Source of the DNA: Cellulosimicrobium arenosum
Lineage (GTDB): Bacteria > Actinomycetota > Actinomycetes > Actinomycetales > Cellulomonadaceae
Direction: 5' to 3'
DNA length: 64,000 nt
NCBI RefSeq assembly: GCF_014837295.1
Contig: NZ_JACYHB010000004.1
Location: 62,001 to 126,000, forward strand
Part shown: positions 22,322-30,576 of the stretch, in pieces
Numbering within the stretch: position 1 is the stretch's first letter
Layout: the number at the start of each line of letters is the position of its first letter
Notes under the pieces: generated by a model
What the model was told of the DNA's origin: nothing
Databases searched by the model: none
Seen by the model: only the letters and a program-made list of their open reading frames with translations
Translations under genes and position numbers: made by a program

Positions 22322-23431
22322 ATGACTCGAACGATCGCCCGTACCCGCACGTCCCGTACCCCCCGCGCGCTCGTCGCCGCCGTCGGCGCGACCGCCGTCC
22401 TCGCGCTCGCCGCCTGCTCGGACGACGCCGGCTCCGGGGGGGACGCCGCGTCGTCGGGCAGCGGCGGTGCGGGCGGCGGCACCGTCACCCTCGTGACCCA
22501 CGACTCGTTCGCGGTGAGCGACGACGTGCTCGCCGCGTTCGAGGACGAGTCGGGCCTGACCGTGGAGCAGGTGGCCCCCGGCGACGGCGGTGCGCTCGTC
22601 AACCAGCTGGTCCTCACCCGGGACGCCCCGCTCGGCGACGCCGTGTTCGGGGTCGACAACACGTTCGCGTCCCGCGCCATCGACGAGGGCGTGCTCGAGC
22701 CGTACACGCCCGCGGGCCTCGCCGAGTCCGCTGTGCGGTACGCGGTGGGCGACGGCGGTGAGCTCACGCCGGTCGACGTCGGGGACGTGTGCATCAACGT
22801 CGACCACGCGTGGTTCGACGACGCCGGGATCCCCGAGCCGGTCACGCTCGAGGACCTCACGCAGCCCGAGTACGCGGACCTGCTCGTCGTGACGAACCCC
22901 GCGACGTCGTCCCCCGGCCTCGCGTTCCTGCTCGCCACGGTCGACGCGTTCGGTGAGGACGGGTACGAGGCGTACTGGGCCGAGCTGCGCGACAACGGTC
23001 TCAAGGTCGCCGACGGCTGGTCCGACGCCTACTACGTCGACTTCTCCGGGTCCGAGGGCGCGGGGCCGCGCCCGCTCGTGCTGTCCTACTCGACGTCGCC
23101 CGCGTTCACGCCCACCGAGGACGGGACGGCGTCGACCACCGGCGCGCTGCTCGACACGTGCTTCCGCCAGGTCGAGTACGCCGGTGTGCTCGCGGGCGCC
23201 GAGAACCCCGCGGGGGCGCGGCAGCTCGTCGACTTCCTCGTGAGCGAGGCGTTCCAGGCGGACGTGCCCGAGCAGATGTACGTCTACCCGGCCGACGACT
23301 CCGTCGAGCTCCCCGCGGGCTGGGCCGAGCTCGCCCCGCTCGCCGACGACCCCTGGGACCTCGCGCCCGAGGACATCTCGGCGCACCGGGACGAGTGGAT
23401 CCAGGCGTGGACGGCGACGGTCGTCGACTGA
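22322..23431 (+). CDS. thiB: Thiamine ABC transporter substrate-binding lipoprotein
   Basis: 369 residues with a lipoprotein signal (lipobox LALAAC) and the ThiB-type binding fold: TVTLVTHDSFAVSDDVLAAF, DAVFGVDNTFASRAIDEGVL, CINVDHAWF, TNPATSSPGLAFLLATV, and LSYSTSPAFTP, where the aromatic and Ser residues line the thiamine site. It follows the TPP riboswitch directly and is co-transcribed with the permease and ATPase genes. Phosphorylated forms of thiamine may also be ligands. Confidence 0.92.
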   Translation: MTRTIARTRTSRTPRALVAAVGATAVLALAACSDDAGSGGDAASSGSGGAGGGTVTLVTHDSFAVSDDVLAAFEDESGLTVEQVAPGDGGALVNQLVLTRDAPLGDAVFGVDNTFASRAIDEGVLEPYTPAGLAESAVRYAVGDGGELTPVDVGDVCINVDHAWFDDAGIPEPVTLEDLTQPEYADLLVVTNPATSSPGLAFLLATVDAFGEDGYEAYWAELRDNGLKVADGWSDAYYVDFSGSEGAGPRPLVLSYSTSPAFTPTEDGTASTTGALLDTCFRQVEYAGVLAGAENPAGARQLVDFLVSEAFQADVPEQMYVYPADDSVELPAGWAELAPLADDPWDLAPEDISAHRDEWIQAWTATVVD

Positions 23432-23478
23432 CCGCCGAGCCAGGACCGTCCGGGGCCGGGGTCGGCCCGGGTGGAACC

Positions 23479-25218
23479 GTGGTGAGGCGTCGTGGGCCCG
23501 CGCGGGGCCGGCTCGCGCGCGGCGTGCTGTGGGGGGTCGCGGCCGGTGTGCCGCTGCTGTTCCTCGGGGTCTTCTTCGCGTGGCCCGTCGTCGCGCTCGT
23601 GGCGCGCGGGTTCGTCGCGCCCGACGGCGGCGGGCTCGACCTGTCCGGGTTCGCGGAGGTCTTCTCGCGGCCGCGCACGTGGCGGATCGTCGGGCTCACG
23701 CTCGCGCAGGCCGTGCTCGGCACCGCGTTCTCCGTGCTCCTCGGCGTGCCTGGCGCGTACGTGCTGTACCGCTGCCGGTTCCGGGGGAGGCGCGCGCTCC
23801 GGGCCCTGGTCACCGTCCCGTTCGTGCTGCCCACCGTCGTGGTCGGCGTCGCGTTCCGGTCGCTGCTCGTGCAGGGCGGGCCGCTGGGGTTCCTGCAGCT
23901 CGACGAGACGTTCGCCGCGATCGTCGTCGCGCTCGTGTTCTTCAACTACTCGGTCGTCGTGCGGACCGTCGGCGGGCTCTGGGAGCACCTCGACCCGCGC
24001 GCGGAACAGGCCGCCCGCGCGCTCGGCGCGACGCCGTGGCGCGCGTTCCGCACCGTGACGCTGCCCGCCCTCACCCCCGCGATCGCGAGCGCCGCGTCGA
24101 TCGTGTTCCTCTTCTGCTCGACGGCGTTCGGCATCGTCCTCGTCCTCGGCGGGATCCGCTACGGCACGATCGAGACGGAGATCTGGATCCAGACGACGCA
24201 GTTCCTCGACCTGCGCGCGGCCGCCGTCCTGTCGGTCGTCCAGCTCGTCGTCGTCGCCGCCGCACTGACGGTCGCCAACCGGACCCGCGCGCGGCGCGAG
24301 CGCGCGCTGGACCTGTCCTCGGCGTCGTCGTCGGCGCACCCGCTGCGGCTGTGGCAGCACGGGTCGGTCGGCGGATCGGCCGGTCGCCCGGGGGGCGACC
24401 TCGTGCCGACCGCGCTGACCGCCGTCGTGATCGTGGTGCTGATCGGGCTGCCGCTCGGCACGCTGCTCGCGCGGTCGTTCCGCGTGCCCGGCGGCGGCTG
24501 GGGCCTCGAGAACTACGCGAACCTCGGGACGACGGGCGGGCGCAACGCGCTGTCCGTCACCGTGTGGGAGGCCGCGGGGAACTCGCTGCGCATCGCGGCG
24601 GTCGCGACCGTGCTCGCCGTGGTGGTCGGCGGGCTCGTCGCGCTCGTCGTGTCCCGGCGCCCGCGCTCGCGGACCGGCCGCCACGCGATCGGCTTGCTCG
24701 ACTCGGTGTTCATGCTCCCGCTCGGGGTCTCGGCCGTGACCGTCGGGTTCGGGTTCCTCATCACGCTCGACCGTCCGCTGGGGCTCGACGTCGACCTGCG
24801 CACCTCGGGGATGCTGGTGCCGATCGCGCAGGCGGTCGTCGCGATCCCGCTCGTCGTGCGCACCGTCCTGCCGACGCTGCGGGCCATCGACCCGCGGCTG
24901 CGCGAGGCGGCCGCGACCCTCGGGGCGTCGCCCGGCCGGGTCTTCCGGTCCGTCGACGGCCCCATCGCCGCGCGCTCGCTCGGCCTCGCGGTCGGGTTCG
25001 CGTTCGCCGTGTCGCTCGGGGAGTTCGGCGCGACGTCGTTCCTCGCGCGTCCCGACACCGCGACCCTGCCCGTGGTGATCTTCCGCCTCATCGGCCGTCC
25101 GGGAGCGGAGAACTACGGCATGGCGCTCGCCGCGAGCGTCGTGCTCGCGCTGCTGACCGCGACCGTCATGCTGCTCGCCGAGCGGTTGCGCGGCGACCGC
25201 CCCGGAGGAGAGTTCTGA
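23479..25218 (+). CDS. thiP: Thiamine ABC transporter permease (two fused permease domains)
   Basis: 579 residues with ~12 transmembrane helices and two EAA loops: EQAARALGATPWRAFRTVTL (~residues 175-195) and REAAATLGASPGRVFRSVDG (~475-495). This duplicated arrangement is typical of ThiP/AfuB-type permeases. No ATG is present. GTG at 23479 or 23482 is the only plausible start, 47 nt after thiB, with a weak GGTGG before it. Its stop overlaps the ATP-binding protein gene by 1 nt. Confidence 0.88.
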   Translation: MVRRRGPARGRLARGVLWGVAAGVPLLFLGVFFAWPVVALVARGFVAPDGGGLDLSGFAEVFSRPRTWRIVGLTLAQAVLGTAFSVLLGVPGAYVLYRCRFRGRRALRALVTVPFVLPTVVVGVAFRSLLVQGGPLGFLQLDETFAAIVVALVFFNYSVVVRTVGGLWEHLDPRAEQAARALGATPWRAFRTVTLPALTPAIASAASIVFLFCSTAFGIVLVLGGIRYGTIETEIWIQTTQFLDLRAAAVLSVVQLVVVAAALTVANRTRARRERALDLSSASSSAHPLRLWQHGSVGGSAGRPGGDLVPTALTAVVIVVLIGLPLGTLLARSFRVPGGGWGLENYANLGTTGGRNALSVTVWEAAGNSLRIAAVATVLAVVVGGLVALVVSRRPRSRTGRHAIGLLDSVFMLPLGVSAVTVGFGFLITLDRPLGLDVDLRTSGMLVPIAQAVVAIPLVVRTVLPTLRAIDPRLREAAATLGASPGRVFRSVDGPIAARSLGLAVGFAFAVSLGEFGATSFLARPDTATLPVVIFRLIGRPGAENYGMALAASVVLALLTATVMLLAERLRGDRPGGEF

Positions 25219-26408
25219 TGGTGCACACCGACCTCACCACGCGCGCGCCGCTGCCCGGCGCGGGCACGAGCGACCCCTCGGGGCTCGAGGTGCGGGACGT
25301 CGTCGTGCGCTACGGCGGTGACGCTCGACGGGACCCGGGGACGACGGCGGTCGCCGGCGTCTCGTTCGACGTGGCGCCCGGGGACGTGCTCGCCCTGCTC
25401 GGCCCGAGCGGGTGCGGCAAGTCCAGCCTGCTCCGTGCGGTCGCCGGGCTCGAGCCGGTCGTCGCGGGCAGCGTGCGGTTCGCCGGCTCCGACCTCGGGG
25501 GAATCCCCGTGCACCGGCGGGGGTTCGGGCTGATGTTCCAGGAGGGCCAGCTCTTCCCGCACCGCGACGTCGCGGGGAACGTCGCCTACGGGATCTCGGG
25601 GCTGCCCCGCGGGGACCGGGACGAGCGTGTGCGCGAGCTGCTCGACGTCGTCGGGCTCGCCGGGTACGAGCGGCGCGCGACCACGACCCTCAGCGGCGGA
25701 GAGCGGCAGCGCGTCGCGCTCGCGCGGTCCCTCGCGCCCCGACCCCGGCTCCTGCTGCTCGACGAGCCGCTGTCGGCGCTCGACCGCGGGCTGCGCGAGC
25801 GGCTCGCCCTCGACCTGGGCGGGGTGCTGCGCGCGACCGGGACGACCGCCGTCTTCGTCACGCACGACCACGACGAGGCGTTCACCGTCGCCGACACGGT
25901 CGCCGTCATGGACGCCGGCGAGCTGTTGCAGGTCGCGCACCCCGAGGACCTGTGGCGCGCGCCGGCGTCGCGCCGAGTGGCGGAGTTCCTCGGCTACCAG
26001 GCGTTCGTCCCGCTGCGCGAGCTGTCGACCGCGCACCCGTCCCGGCTGCCGTCGGGTGCCGAGAGGTCGCGCGACGGGTCGCTCGCCGTCGGGCCGCGCG
26101 GGCTGCGCGTCGTCGTGCCCGGCAGCGCCGACGGTGTGCCGGGACGAGTGCCGGGAGGAGGGGCGGACGCTGCGCACGGTGGCGCGGTGCGTGCCGTGTG
26201 GCCCGGCGTCGTCGTCGGGAGCGTGTTCCGGCGCGGGACGACCGAGGTGACGCTCGACGTCGTGCTGCCCGGCTCGGCTGCTCCGGCTCGCGTCGTCGCG
26301 GTCGCGGACGCGTCAGACCCCGCCACGTCGGGGACGAGGGACTGGGCGGCGGGGGACCAGCTCGAGGTCGCGCTGGACCGTTCCGGCTGCGCCGTCGTCC
26401 CCGCCTGA
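25218..26408 (+). CDS. thiQ: Thiamine ABC transporter ATP-binding protein
   Basis: 396 residues. Walker A GPSGCGKSS, Q-loop MFQEGQLFPH, signature LSGGERQRVALARSLA, Walker B LLLLDEPLSALD and the switch His in VFVTHDHDEAF are all intact. A C-terminal ~130-residue extension resembles a TOBE-like regulatory region and makes the protein longer than E. coli ThiQ. SD GGAGGAG lies just upstream, and TGATG overlaps the thiP stop. Confidence 0.9.
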   Translation: MVHTDLTTRAPLPGAGTSDPSGLEVRDVVVRYGGDARRDPGTTAVAGVSFDVAPGDVLALLGPSGCGKSSLLRAVAGLEPVVAGSVRFAGSDLGGIPVHRRGFGLMFQEGQLFPHRDVAGNVAYGISGLPRGDRDERVRELLDVVGLAGYERRATTTLSGGERQRVALARSLAPRPRLLLLDEPLSALDRGLRERLALDLGGVLRATGTTAVFVTHDHDEAFTVADTVAVMDAGELLQVAHPEDLWRAPASRRVAEFLGYQAFVPLRELSTAHPSRLPSGAERSRDGSLAVGPRGLRVVVPGSADGVPGRVPGGGADAAHGGAVRAVWPGVVVGSVFRRGTTEVTLDVVLPGSAAPARVVAVADASDPATSGTRDWAAGDQLEVALDRSGCAVVPA

Positions 26409-26453
26409 GCCACCGCGGGACCCGTTCGACGCGCGCGCGCGGGCCGACCGTCC

Positions 26454-26459
26454 TAGCGT
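26454..26459 (+). promoter_or_regulatory. -10 element TAGCGT, leaderless promoter
   Basis: TAGCGT is followed by 6 nt and the ATG at 26466. Confidence 0.55.
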
Positions 26460-26465
26460 CGAACC

Positions 26466-26783
26466 ATGAGCGAGCAGAGCAGCGGTGGACGCACGGAGCA
26501 GACCGGCGGCACGGCCGCGAAGATCCTGTACCGGCCGTTCGGGCTGGTGAGCTCGATCATCGGCGGCGTCGTCGCAGGCCAGGTGTTCAAGCAGGTGTAC
26601 AAACGGGTCGCGCCCGGCCACCCGGACGACGCCCCGTCGCCGTTGCAGTCGGAGTACCGGATGCGCGAGATCCTGCTCGCGTCGCTCCTGCAGGGCGCGA
26701 TCTTCTCGGTCGTCAAGGCTGCTATCGACCGCGGCGGGGCCCGGGTGTTCCAGAGGTGGACCGGGGAGTGGCCGGGAGACTGA
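26466..26783 (+). CDS. DUF4235-type small membrane protein (second)
   Basis: 105 residues with AKILYRPFGLVSSIIGGVVA, FKQVYKRV, PSPLQSEYRMREILLASLLQ and GAIFSVVKAAIDRGGARVFQ, then RWTGEWPGD. This is the fuller DUF4235 pattern (ILYRPxGL to the W-x-G-E-WPGD tail), with one or two amphipathic or transmembrane helices. Function is unknown. Its last 62 nt overlap the 3' end of the convergent VOC gene. Confidence 0.82.
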   Translation: MSEQSSGGRTEQTGGTAAKILYRPFGLVSSIIGGVVAGQVFKQVYKRVAPGHPDDAPSPLQSEYRMREILLASLLQGAIFSVVKAAIDRGGARVFQRWTGEWPGD

Positions 26784-27129
26784 CCTCCGTGTGCGACCCG
26801 ACGTTCACGACCCGTCCCGCCGAGTCACGGTAGAAGAACCGGGTCACACCCCATGGTTCGCTGGTCAGGGGATGGACGATCTCCACGCCTGCGGCGCGGG
26901 CCGCCCGGTGGGCCTCGTGCACGTCGTCGACGAAGACCGAGACGTCGGGGTTGACCGCCGCGCCGGCATCCGCCGTCATCAGGCTGAGCTGGTGGCCGGC
27001 GGCGTCGGCGAGGGTCACGATCCACCCGTGGTCCATGACGACCTCGAGGCCGAGCACCGCGCGGTGCTCGCGCACGGCCGCGGGGAGGTCGGGGACCGTG
27101 AGGTCAGGGACGATGCGCTCGATCCTCAT
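26722..27129 (-). CDS. VOC-superfamily protein
   Basis: 135 residues: IERIVPDLTVPDLPAAVREH, GLEVVMDHGWIVTLADAAGH, VSVFVDDVHEAHRAARAAG and VTRFFYRDSAGRVVNVGSH form the two-module glyoxalase/dioxygenase fold. Substrate is unknown. The ATG overlaps the stop of the response regulator (ATGA), making it the third gene of a kinase-regulator operon. Confidence 0.8.
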   Translation of the reverse strand: MRIERIVPDLTVPDLPAAVREHRAVLGLEVVMDHGWIVTLADAAGHQLSLMTADAGAAVNPDVSVFVDDVHEAHRAARAAGVEIVHPLTSEPWGVTRFFYRDSAGRVVNVGSHTEVSLPATPRSTSGTPGPRRGR

Positions 27130-27812
27130 CGCCCCAGCCGATCACGCGCCGACGGGTCCGGCGACCCGGCGGCCTCGTGCACGACGAGAGCGACCTGCGT
27201 GCGGTTCTCGACGCCCAGCTTGAGCAGGACGTTGGACACGTGCGCCTTCACCGTCGGGACGCTCAGGTAGAGACGTGCCGCGATCTCCGCGTTGGAGGCG
27301 CCCCGCCCGATCTCGACCGCGACGTCGCGCTCGCGGCCGGTGAGACGGTCCAGTGCGGCGAGCGCGCGCTCGCGCGTCCCACCGGCGCTCGCCGCCGCGG
27401 ACATGAGGCGCCGTGCGATCTCCGGCGACAGCACGGGCTCGCCGGCCGCGGCGGCCAGCACCGCGGCCACGATCCGCTCGGGCGCCGTGTCCTTGAGCAG
27501 GTACCCGGACGCCCCGGCGTGCAGGGCACCGACGACCTCTGCGTCGGAGTCGAACGTCGTCAGCACGACGACGGCCGGGGGGTCGGTCCGTGCGCGCACC
27601 CGGCGCGTGGCCTCGATCCCGTCGACGCCGGGCATCCGCAGGTCCATGAGCACGACGTCGGTCGGGTGCGCGTCGAGCACGGCCGCGACCGCGCCGCCGT
27701 CGGCCGCCTCGCCGACGACCTCGATGCCGTGCGCACCGTCGAGCATGAGGTGCAGCCCGGAGCGCACGAGCGCGTCGTCGTCGACGATCACCAAGCGCGT
27801 GCGGTCGGTCAC
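27126..27812 (-). CDS. NarL/LuxR-family response regulator
   Basis: 228 residues. The receiver domain has acidic pocket DDD (11-13), phosphoacceptor Asp57 in VLMDLRMPG, Thr in VVLTTFDSD and Lys in YLLKDTAP. The C-terminal LuxR helix-turn-helix reads LTGRERDVAVEIGRGASN, AEIAARLYLSVPTVKAHVSN. It is coupled by ATGA overlaps to the kinase gene before it and the VOC gene after it. The target genes are unknown. Confidence 0.93.
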   Translation of the reverse strand: MTDRTRLVIVDDDALVRSGLHLMLDGAHGIEVVGEAADGGAVAAVLDAHPTDVVLMDLRMPGVDGIEATRRVRARTDPPAVVVLTTFDSDAEVVGALHAGASGYLLKDTAPERIVAAVLAAAAGEPVLSPEIARRLMSAAASAGGTRERALAALDRLTGRERDVAVEIGRGASNAEIAARLYLSVPTVKAHVSNVLLKLGVENRTQVALVVHEAAGSPDPSARDRLGR

Positions 27813-29032
27813 GCGCCCCAGGGTATCCGCACGTCGAGGACGTAGCCCCTGTCGTGGACGCCCGCCTCGACCCGGCCGCCGAGCAGCCCGACGCGCTCGC
27901 GCAACCCGACGAGCCCCGTCCCGGTCCCGGCGGCGACCCCCGGGTCACCGGCCGGCACGAGGGACGCGCCGGCGTCGGACACGACGACCCGGACCTCGCC
28001 CGGCGAGGCGAACAGGCGCAGTCGCACCGGGCTGCCCGGCGCGTGCCGGCGCGCGTTCGTCAGGCCCTCCTGCGCCGCGCGGTAGGCCGCCACCGCCGTC
28101 GCGGGCGGGGGCTCGGCCTCGCGGGCGGACACGAAGGTCACGTCCTGCCCGGCCGCGCGCGCGTCGTCGACGAGCCGTGCGACGTCGTCGAGGCCGTGCT
28201 GCGGGGCGAGCCGGTCCGGGCCGTCCGGAGAACCGGGGGCGCGCAGGACCCGCACGACGTCCCGCAGCTCGTCGAGCGCGCCGCTCACCCCCTCGCGGAC
28301 CAGCGCGGCCGCGGACGCGATGCGCTCCGGCGGCGCGTCGGGGCGGTACTCGAGCGCCCCGGCGGTCGCGGCGATGAGGGAGAGGCGGTGGGCGAGGGTG
28401 TCGTGCATCTCGCGCGCGATGCGCGTGCGCTCGGCGACCCGTGCCGCGGCGACGAGCCGCTCCTGCTCGGCCTCCGCGCGGCGTGCGCGGTCCCGCAGGT
28501 TCCACAGGAGCTGGTCGCGAGCGCGCCCGTACGCGCCCCAGCCCAGCAGCGCCGCGTGCACCGCGGCGTCGCACAGGAGCCACCACCCCAGCGGCAGGGC
28601 GACGGGGTGCCACAGCGCCTGCACCGCGTGGCCGGCGAACCCGGCGACCGCGACCGGCAGCGCGGTGTGGAACGAATACCAGCGCGCGACGTGCCAGGTC
28701 GCGATCGTCGACGCCGGTGTCGCGGCTCCCGACAGCGCCGAGAGCCCGGCGAGGAGCAGTGCGACCGGGACGGGGCGCCGCGTCCACAGCAGCGGGAAGA
28801 TGCCGAGCACCGCCGCCGCGGTCGCGACGTCGACCCACGCGCGGGGGAACGGCTCCGGACCGTCGAGGGCCGGGACGGCCGACAGGATCGTGAGGACCGT
28901 GACTCCCGCCCACGCCGTGGCGAGCCACGACCAGGACATGATGCGCGCCGTCGGGTCGCGACGTGCCGCGGCGGTCGCGAGGACCGGCGGACCGGCGAGC
29001 GGCGGGCAGTCGACGTCTGCGGGTGTGCTCAT
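27809..29032 (-). CDS. HisKA_3 sensor histidine kinase
   Basis: 407 residues. There are about five transmembrane helices in residues 35-165 with no large extracellular domain, so it probably senses within the membrane. A dimerisation/phosphoacceptor helix carries His210 in REMHDTLAHRLSLIAA, and the HATPase domain has EGLTNARRHAP and GTGLVGLRERV. The ATG at 29032 has TAGCGT 7 nt upstream. An earlier in-frame ATG would add an unlikely Arg/Pro-rich tail. Partner: the adjacent NarL-type regulator. Confidence 0.9.
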   Translation of the reverse strand: MSTPADVDCPPLAGPPVLATAAARRDPTARIMSWSWLATAWAGVTVLTILSAVPALDGPEPFPRAWVDVATAAAVLGIFPLLWTRRPVPVALLLAGLSALSGAATPASTIATWHVARWYSFHTALPVAVAGFAGHAVQALWHPVALPLGWWLLCDAAVHAALLGWGAYGRARDQLLWNLRDRARRAEAEQERLVAAARVAERTRIAREMHDTLAHRLSLIAATAGALEYRPDAPPERIASAAALVREGVSGALDELRDVVRVLRAPGSPDGPDRLAPQHGLDDVARLVDDARAAGQDVTFVSAREAEPPPATAVAAYRAAQEGLTNARRHAPGSPVRLRLFASPGEVRVVVSDAGASLVPAGDPGVAAGTGTGLVGLRERVGLLGGRVEAGVHDRGYVLDVRIPWGA

Positions 29033-29039
29033 GACCGCG

Positions 29040-29045
29040 ACGCTA
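29040..29045 (-). promoter_or_regulatory. -10 element TAGCGT, leaderless promoter of the kinase operon
   Basis: TAGCGT (minus strand) is followed by 7 nt and the ATG at 29032. Between here and the divergent start at 29236 I see no other clear promoter or operator. Confidence 0.55.
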
Positions 29046-29235
29046 GGCCGCCGCGGGCCTCCGGACCACCGACCAAGGTCGGGGGTGCCGGTCGGTGCGT
29101 CGGGGGTGGGCCGCGACGTCGGGAGGGTCGGTGACCGACGGCGGACGGGCGCGCCCGACCCGGCCGCGGCGAGAGCGTGGGGACCACCGGCACCGAGCCG
29201 GTCGCGGCGTCCGCCGCGAGACGAAGGAGATCGCC

Positions 29236-29688
29236 ATGTCGATGCCGCAGAACCTCTCCGGTCGCCCCGCCCCGACCGCACCTCAGGGCGCCCCCGCAGA
29301 CGGCAGGCGGAGGGTCACCGTCGGCCGGCGTCCCCTCCCGCACTGGGCCGTGCCGATCGTCGCGGCCGTCGTCGGCGTCGTCGCCTGGCTCTGCGGGACC
29401 GCCGCCGGCGTCGACGTCGTCGCCCGGACGGGGACGGGGACCCAGGACGTCGGGATCGTGTCCGTCGTCGTCGCCGCGCTGGTGGTCGGGTACGCGGGCT
29501 GGGGCGTGCGCGCCCTGCTCGGGCTCCTGCCCTCGGGCGGCGAGCGTGCCTGGCTCGTGACGTGCGCCGTCGTGCTGCTCGTGTCGCTGCTGGGCCCGCT
29601 CGGCGGCGTCGACGCAGGAGCGGTCGGCGTGCTGCTGTCCCTGCACATCGGCGTAGGCGCAGCCCTCGCCCTAGGCCTCCGCCGCTAA
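29236..29688 (+). CDS. Small four-helix membrane protein, DUF6069-like
   Basis: 150 residues: a Pro-rich cytoplasmic N-terminus, then WAVPIVAAVVGVVAWLCGTA, VGIVSVVVAALVVGYAGWGV, RALLGLL, WLVTCAVVLLVSLLGPLGGV and LSLHIGVGAALALGL. The helix pattern and the final LHIxVGAxLxxGL recall DUF6069. Function is unknown. SD GAAGGAG is 6 nt before the ATG. The stop codon runs directly into the CCCCCA tract. Confidence 0.65.
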   Translation: MSMPQNLSGRPAPTAPQGAPADGRRRVTVGRRPLPHWAVPIVAAVVGVVAWLCGTAAGVDVVARTGTGTQDVGIVSVVVAALVVGYAGWGVRALLGLLPSGGERAWLVTCAVVLLVSLLGPLGGVDAGAVGVLLSLHIGVGAALALGLRR

Positions 29689-29722
29689 CCCCCACCCCCA
29701 CCCCCACCCCCCACCCCCACCC
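29689..29722. repeat. CCCCCA microsatellite, strong G-quadruplex on the minus strand
   Basis: Six C runs of lengths 5, 5, 5, 6, 5 and 3 are separated by single A residues. The minus strand therefore has six G runs with 1-nt T loops, among the most stable quadruplex patterns. It begins at the base after the TAA of the preceding gene. Such tracts are prone to slippage. Confidence 0.85.
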
Positions 29723-29724
29723 GC

Positions 29725-29779
29725 CGAGCACGTCATGGGGGTCGTTATCCGAGGGATAGCGACGCCCATGACGTGCTCG
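29725..29779. repeat. 26-bp nearly perfect hairpin
   Basis: CGAGCACGTCATGGG (29725-29739) pairs with CCCATGACGTGCTCG (29765-29779). After a G/G mismatch, GTCGTTATCC (29741-29750) pairs with GGATAGCGAC (29754-29763) with one G-U pair, closing on GAG. Together with the C tract it probably acts as a terminator, or it is a REP-like element. From 29780 to 29895 I see only a CCCCATGGGG palindrome (29860-29869) and SD GGAAGGA for the next gene. Confidence 0.75.
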
Positions 29780-29895
29780 ACAGCGAGCGAGGGGTCGATC
29801 TCGGCGGGTGGTGGCGATGAGTTTTCTGCGGGGAGGGCGTCAGAGTCATCGACCCCCGACCCCATGGGGGTGGCGACTTCGGAAGGAAGACCGAC

Positions 29896-30513
29896 ATGGC
29901 GACCCTCGTCTCGACCCTGTTCATCTCGCTCGACGGCGTGGCGGAGATCGATCCCGCGTGGCACTTCCCGTACTTCGACGACCACATGGCGGCCGCCGTC
30001 GCCGACGACTACTCGGGTGTCGACACGCTGCTGATCGGGCGCGTCACGTACGACAGCTTCGCGGGCGCCTGGCCCGACCGTGAAGCCGCCGGCGAGGACG
30101 ACGCCGCATTCGCCGCGAGGCTCGGCGACGTGCGCAAGCTCGTGGCGACGCACGGCGACCAGGACCTCGGGTGGCGCAACGCGGAGCGGCTCGACGGCGA
30201 GCTCGTCGCCGCCGTCGCGGCGCTGAAGGAGACTCCCGGGCTCGGCCGGGTGCTCGTGCCCGGGTCGATCTCCGTGGTCCGCCAGCTCCTCGCCGTGGGG
30301 CTCCTCGACGAGCTGCGGCTGCTGGTGCACCCCGTCGCGGCACGGCACGGCGAGCGTCTGTTCGACGAGGGGGAGCCGACGTACCCGCTCACCCTCCTGC
30401 GCTCCGAGGTGTTCCCGACCGGTGTCGTGCGCCTCGTCTATGCCCCGGCCACGGCTCCCGAGCCGGTGGCGTACGAGGACGTCCGCGGCAGGGTCGGGTC
30501 CGAGACCGACTGA
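29896..30513 (+). CDS. Dihydrofolate reductase-fold (RibD C-terminal-like) protein
   Basis: 205 residues: LVSTLFISLDGVAEIDPAWH, DTLLIGRVTYDSFAGAWPD, KLVATHGDQDLGW, GRVLVPGSISVVRQLLAVGL and DELRLLVHPVAARHGERLF. This is the RibD_C/DHFR-like NADPH-reductase fold found in many actinobacterial proteins of unknown substrate. It is not a classical DHFR. SD GGAAGGA precedes the ATG. Confidence 0.85.
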   Translation: MATLVSTLFISLDGVAEIDPAWHFPYFDDHMAAAVADDYSGVDTLLIGRVTYDSFAGAWPDREAAGEDDAAFAARLGDVRKLVATHGDQDLGWRNAERLDGELVAAVAALKETPGLGRVLVPGSISVVRQLLAVGLLDELRLLVHPVAARHGERLFDEGEPTYPLTLLRSEVFPTGVVRLVYAPATAPEPVAYEDVRGRVGSETD

Positions 30514-30520
30514 GCCCTGC

Positions 30521-30563
30521 GGCGTCGGGCACCGGAGCCCCTCCGGCGTCGGACACCGGGGCC
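30521..30563. repeat. Two 19-bp direct repeats between convergent genes
   Basis: GGCGTCGGGCACCGGAGCC (30521-30539) and GGCGTCGGACACCGGGGCC (30545-30563) differ at two positions and repeat every 24 bp. They fill the gap between the reductase and pgi stops. The repeat is G/C-rich and may help terminate both transcripts. Confidence 0.6.
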
Positions 30564-30576
30564 AGGGGCGCCCGGG

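Noticed and set aside
29689-29779. CRISPR-like repeat
   Set aside because: There are no spacers or repeated units of CRISPR length. It is a microsatellite followed by one palindrome, and there are no cas genes in the window.
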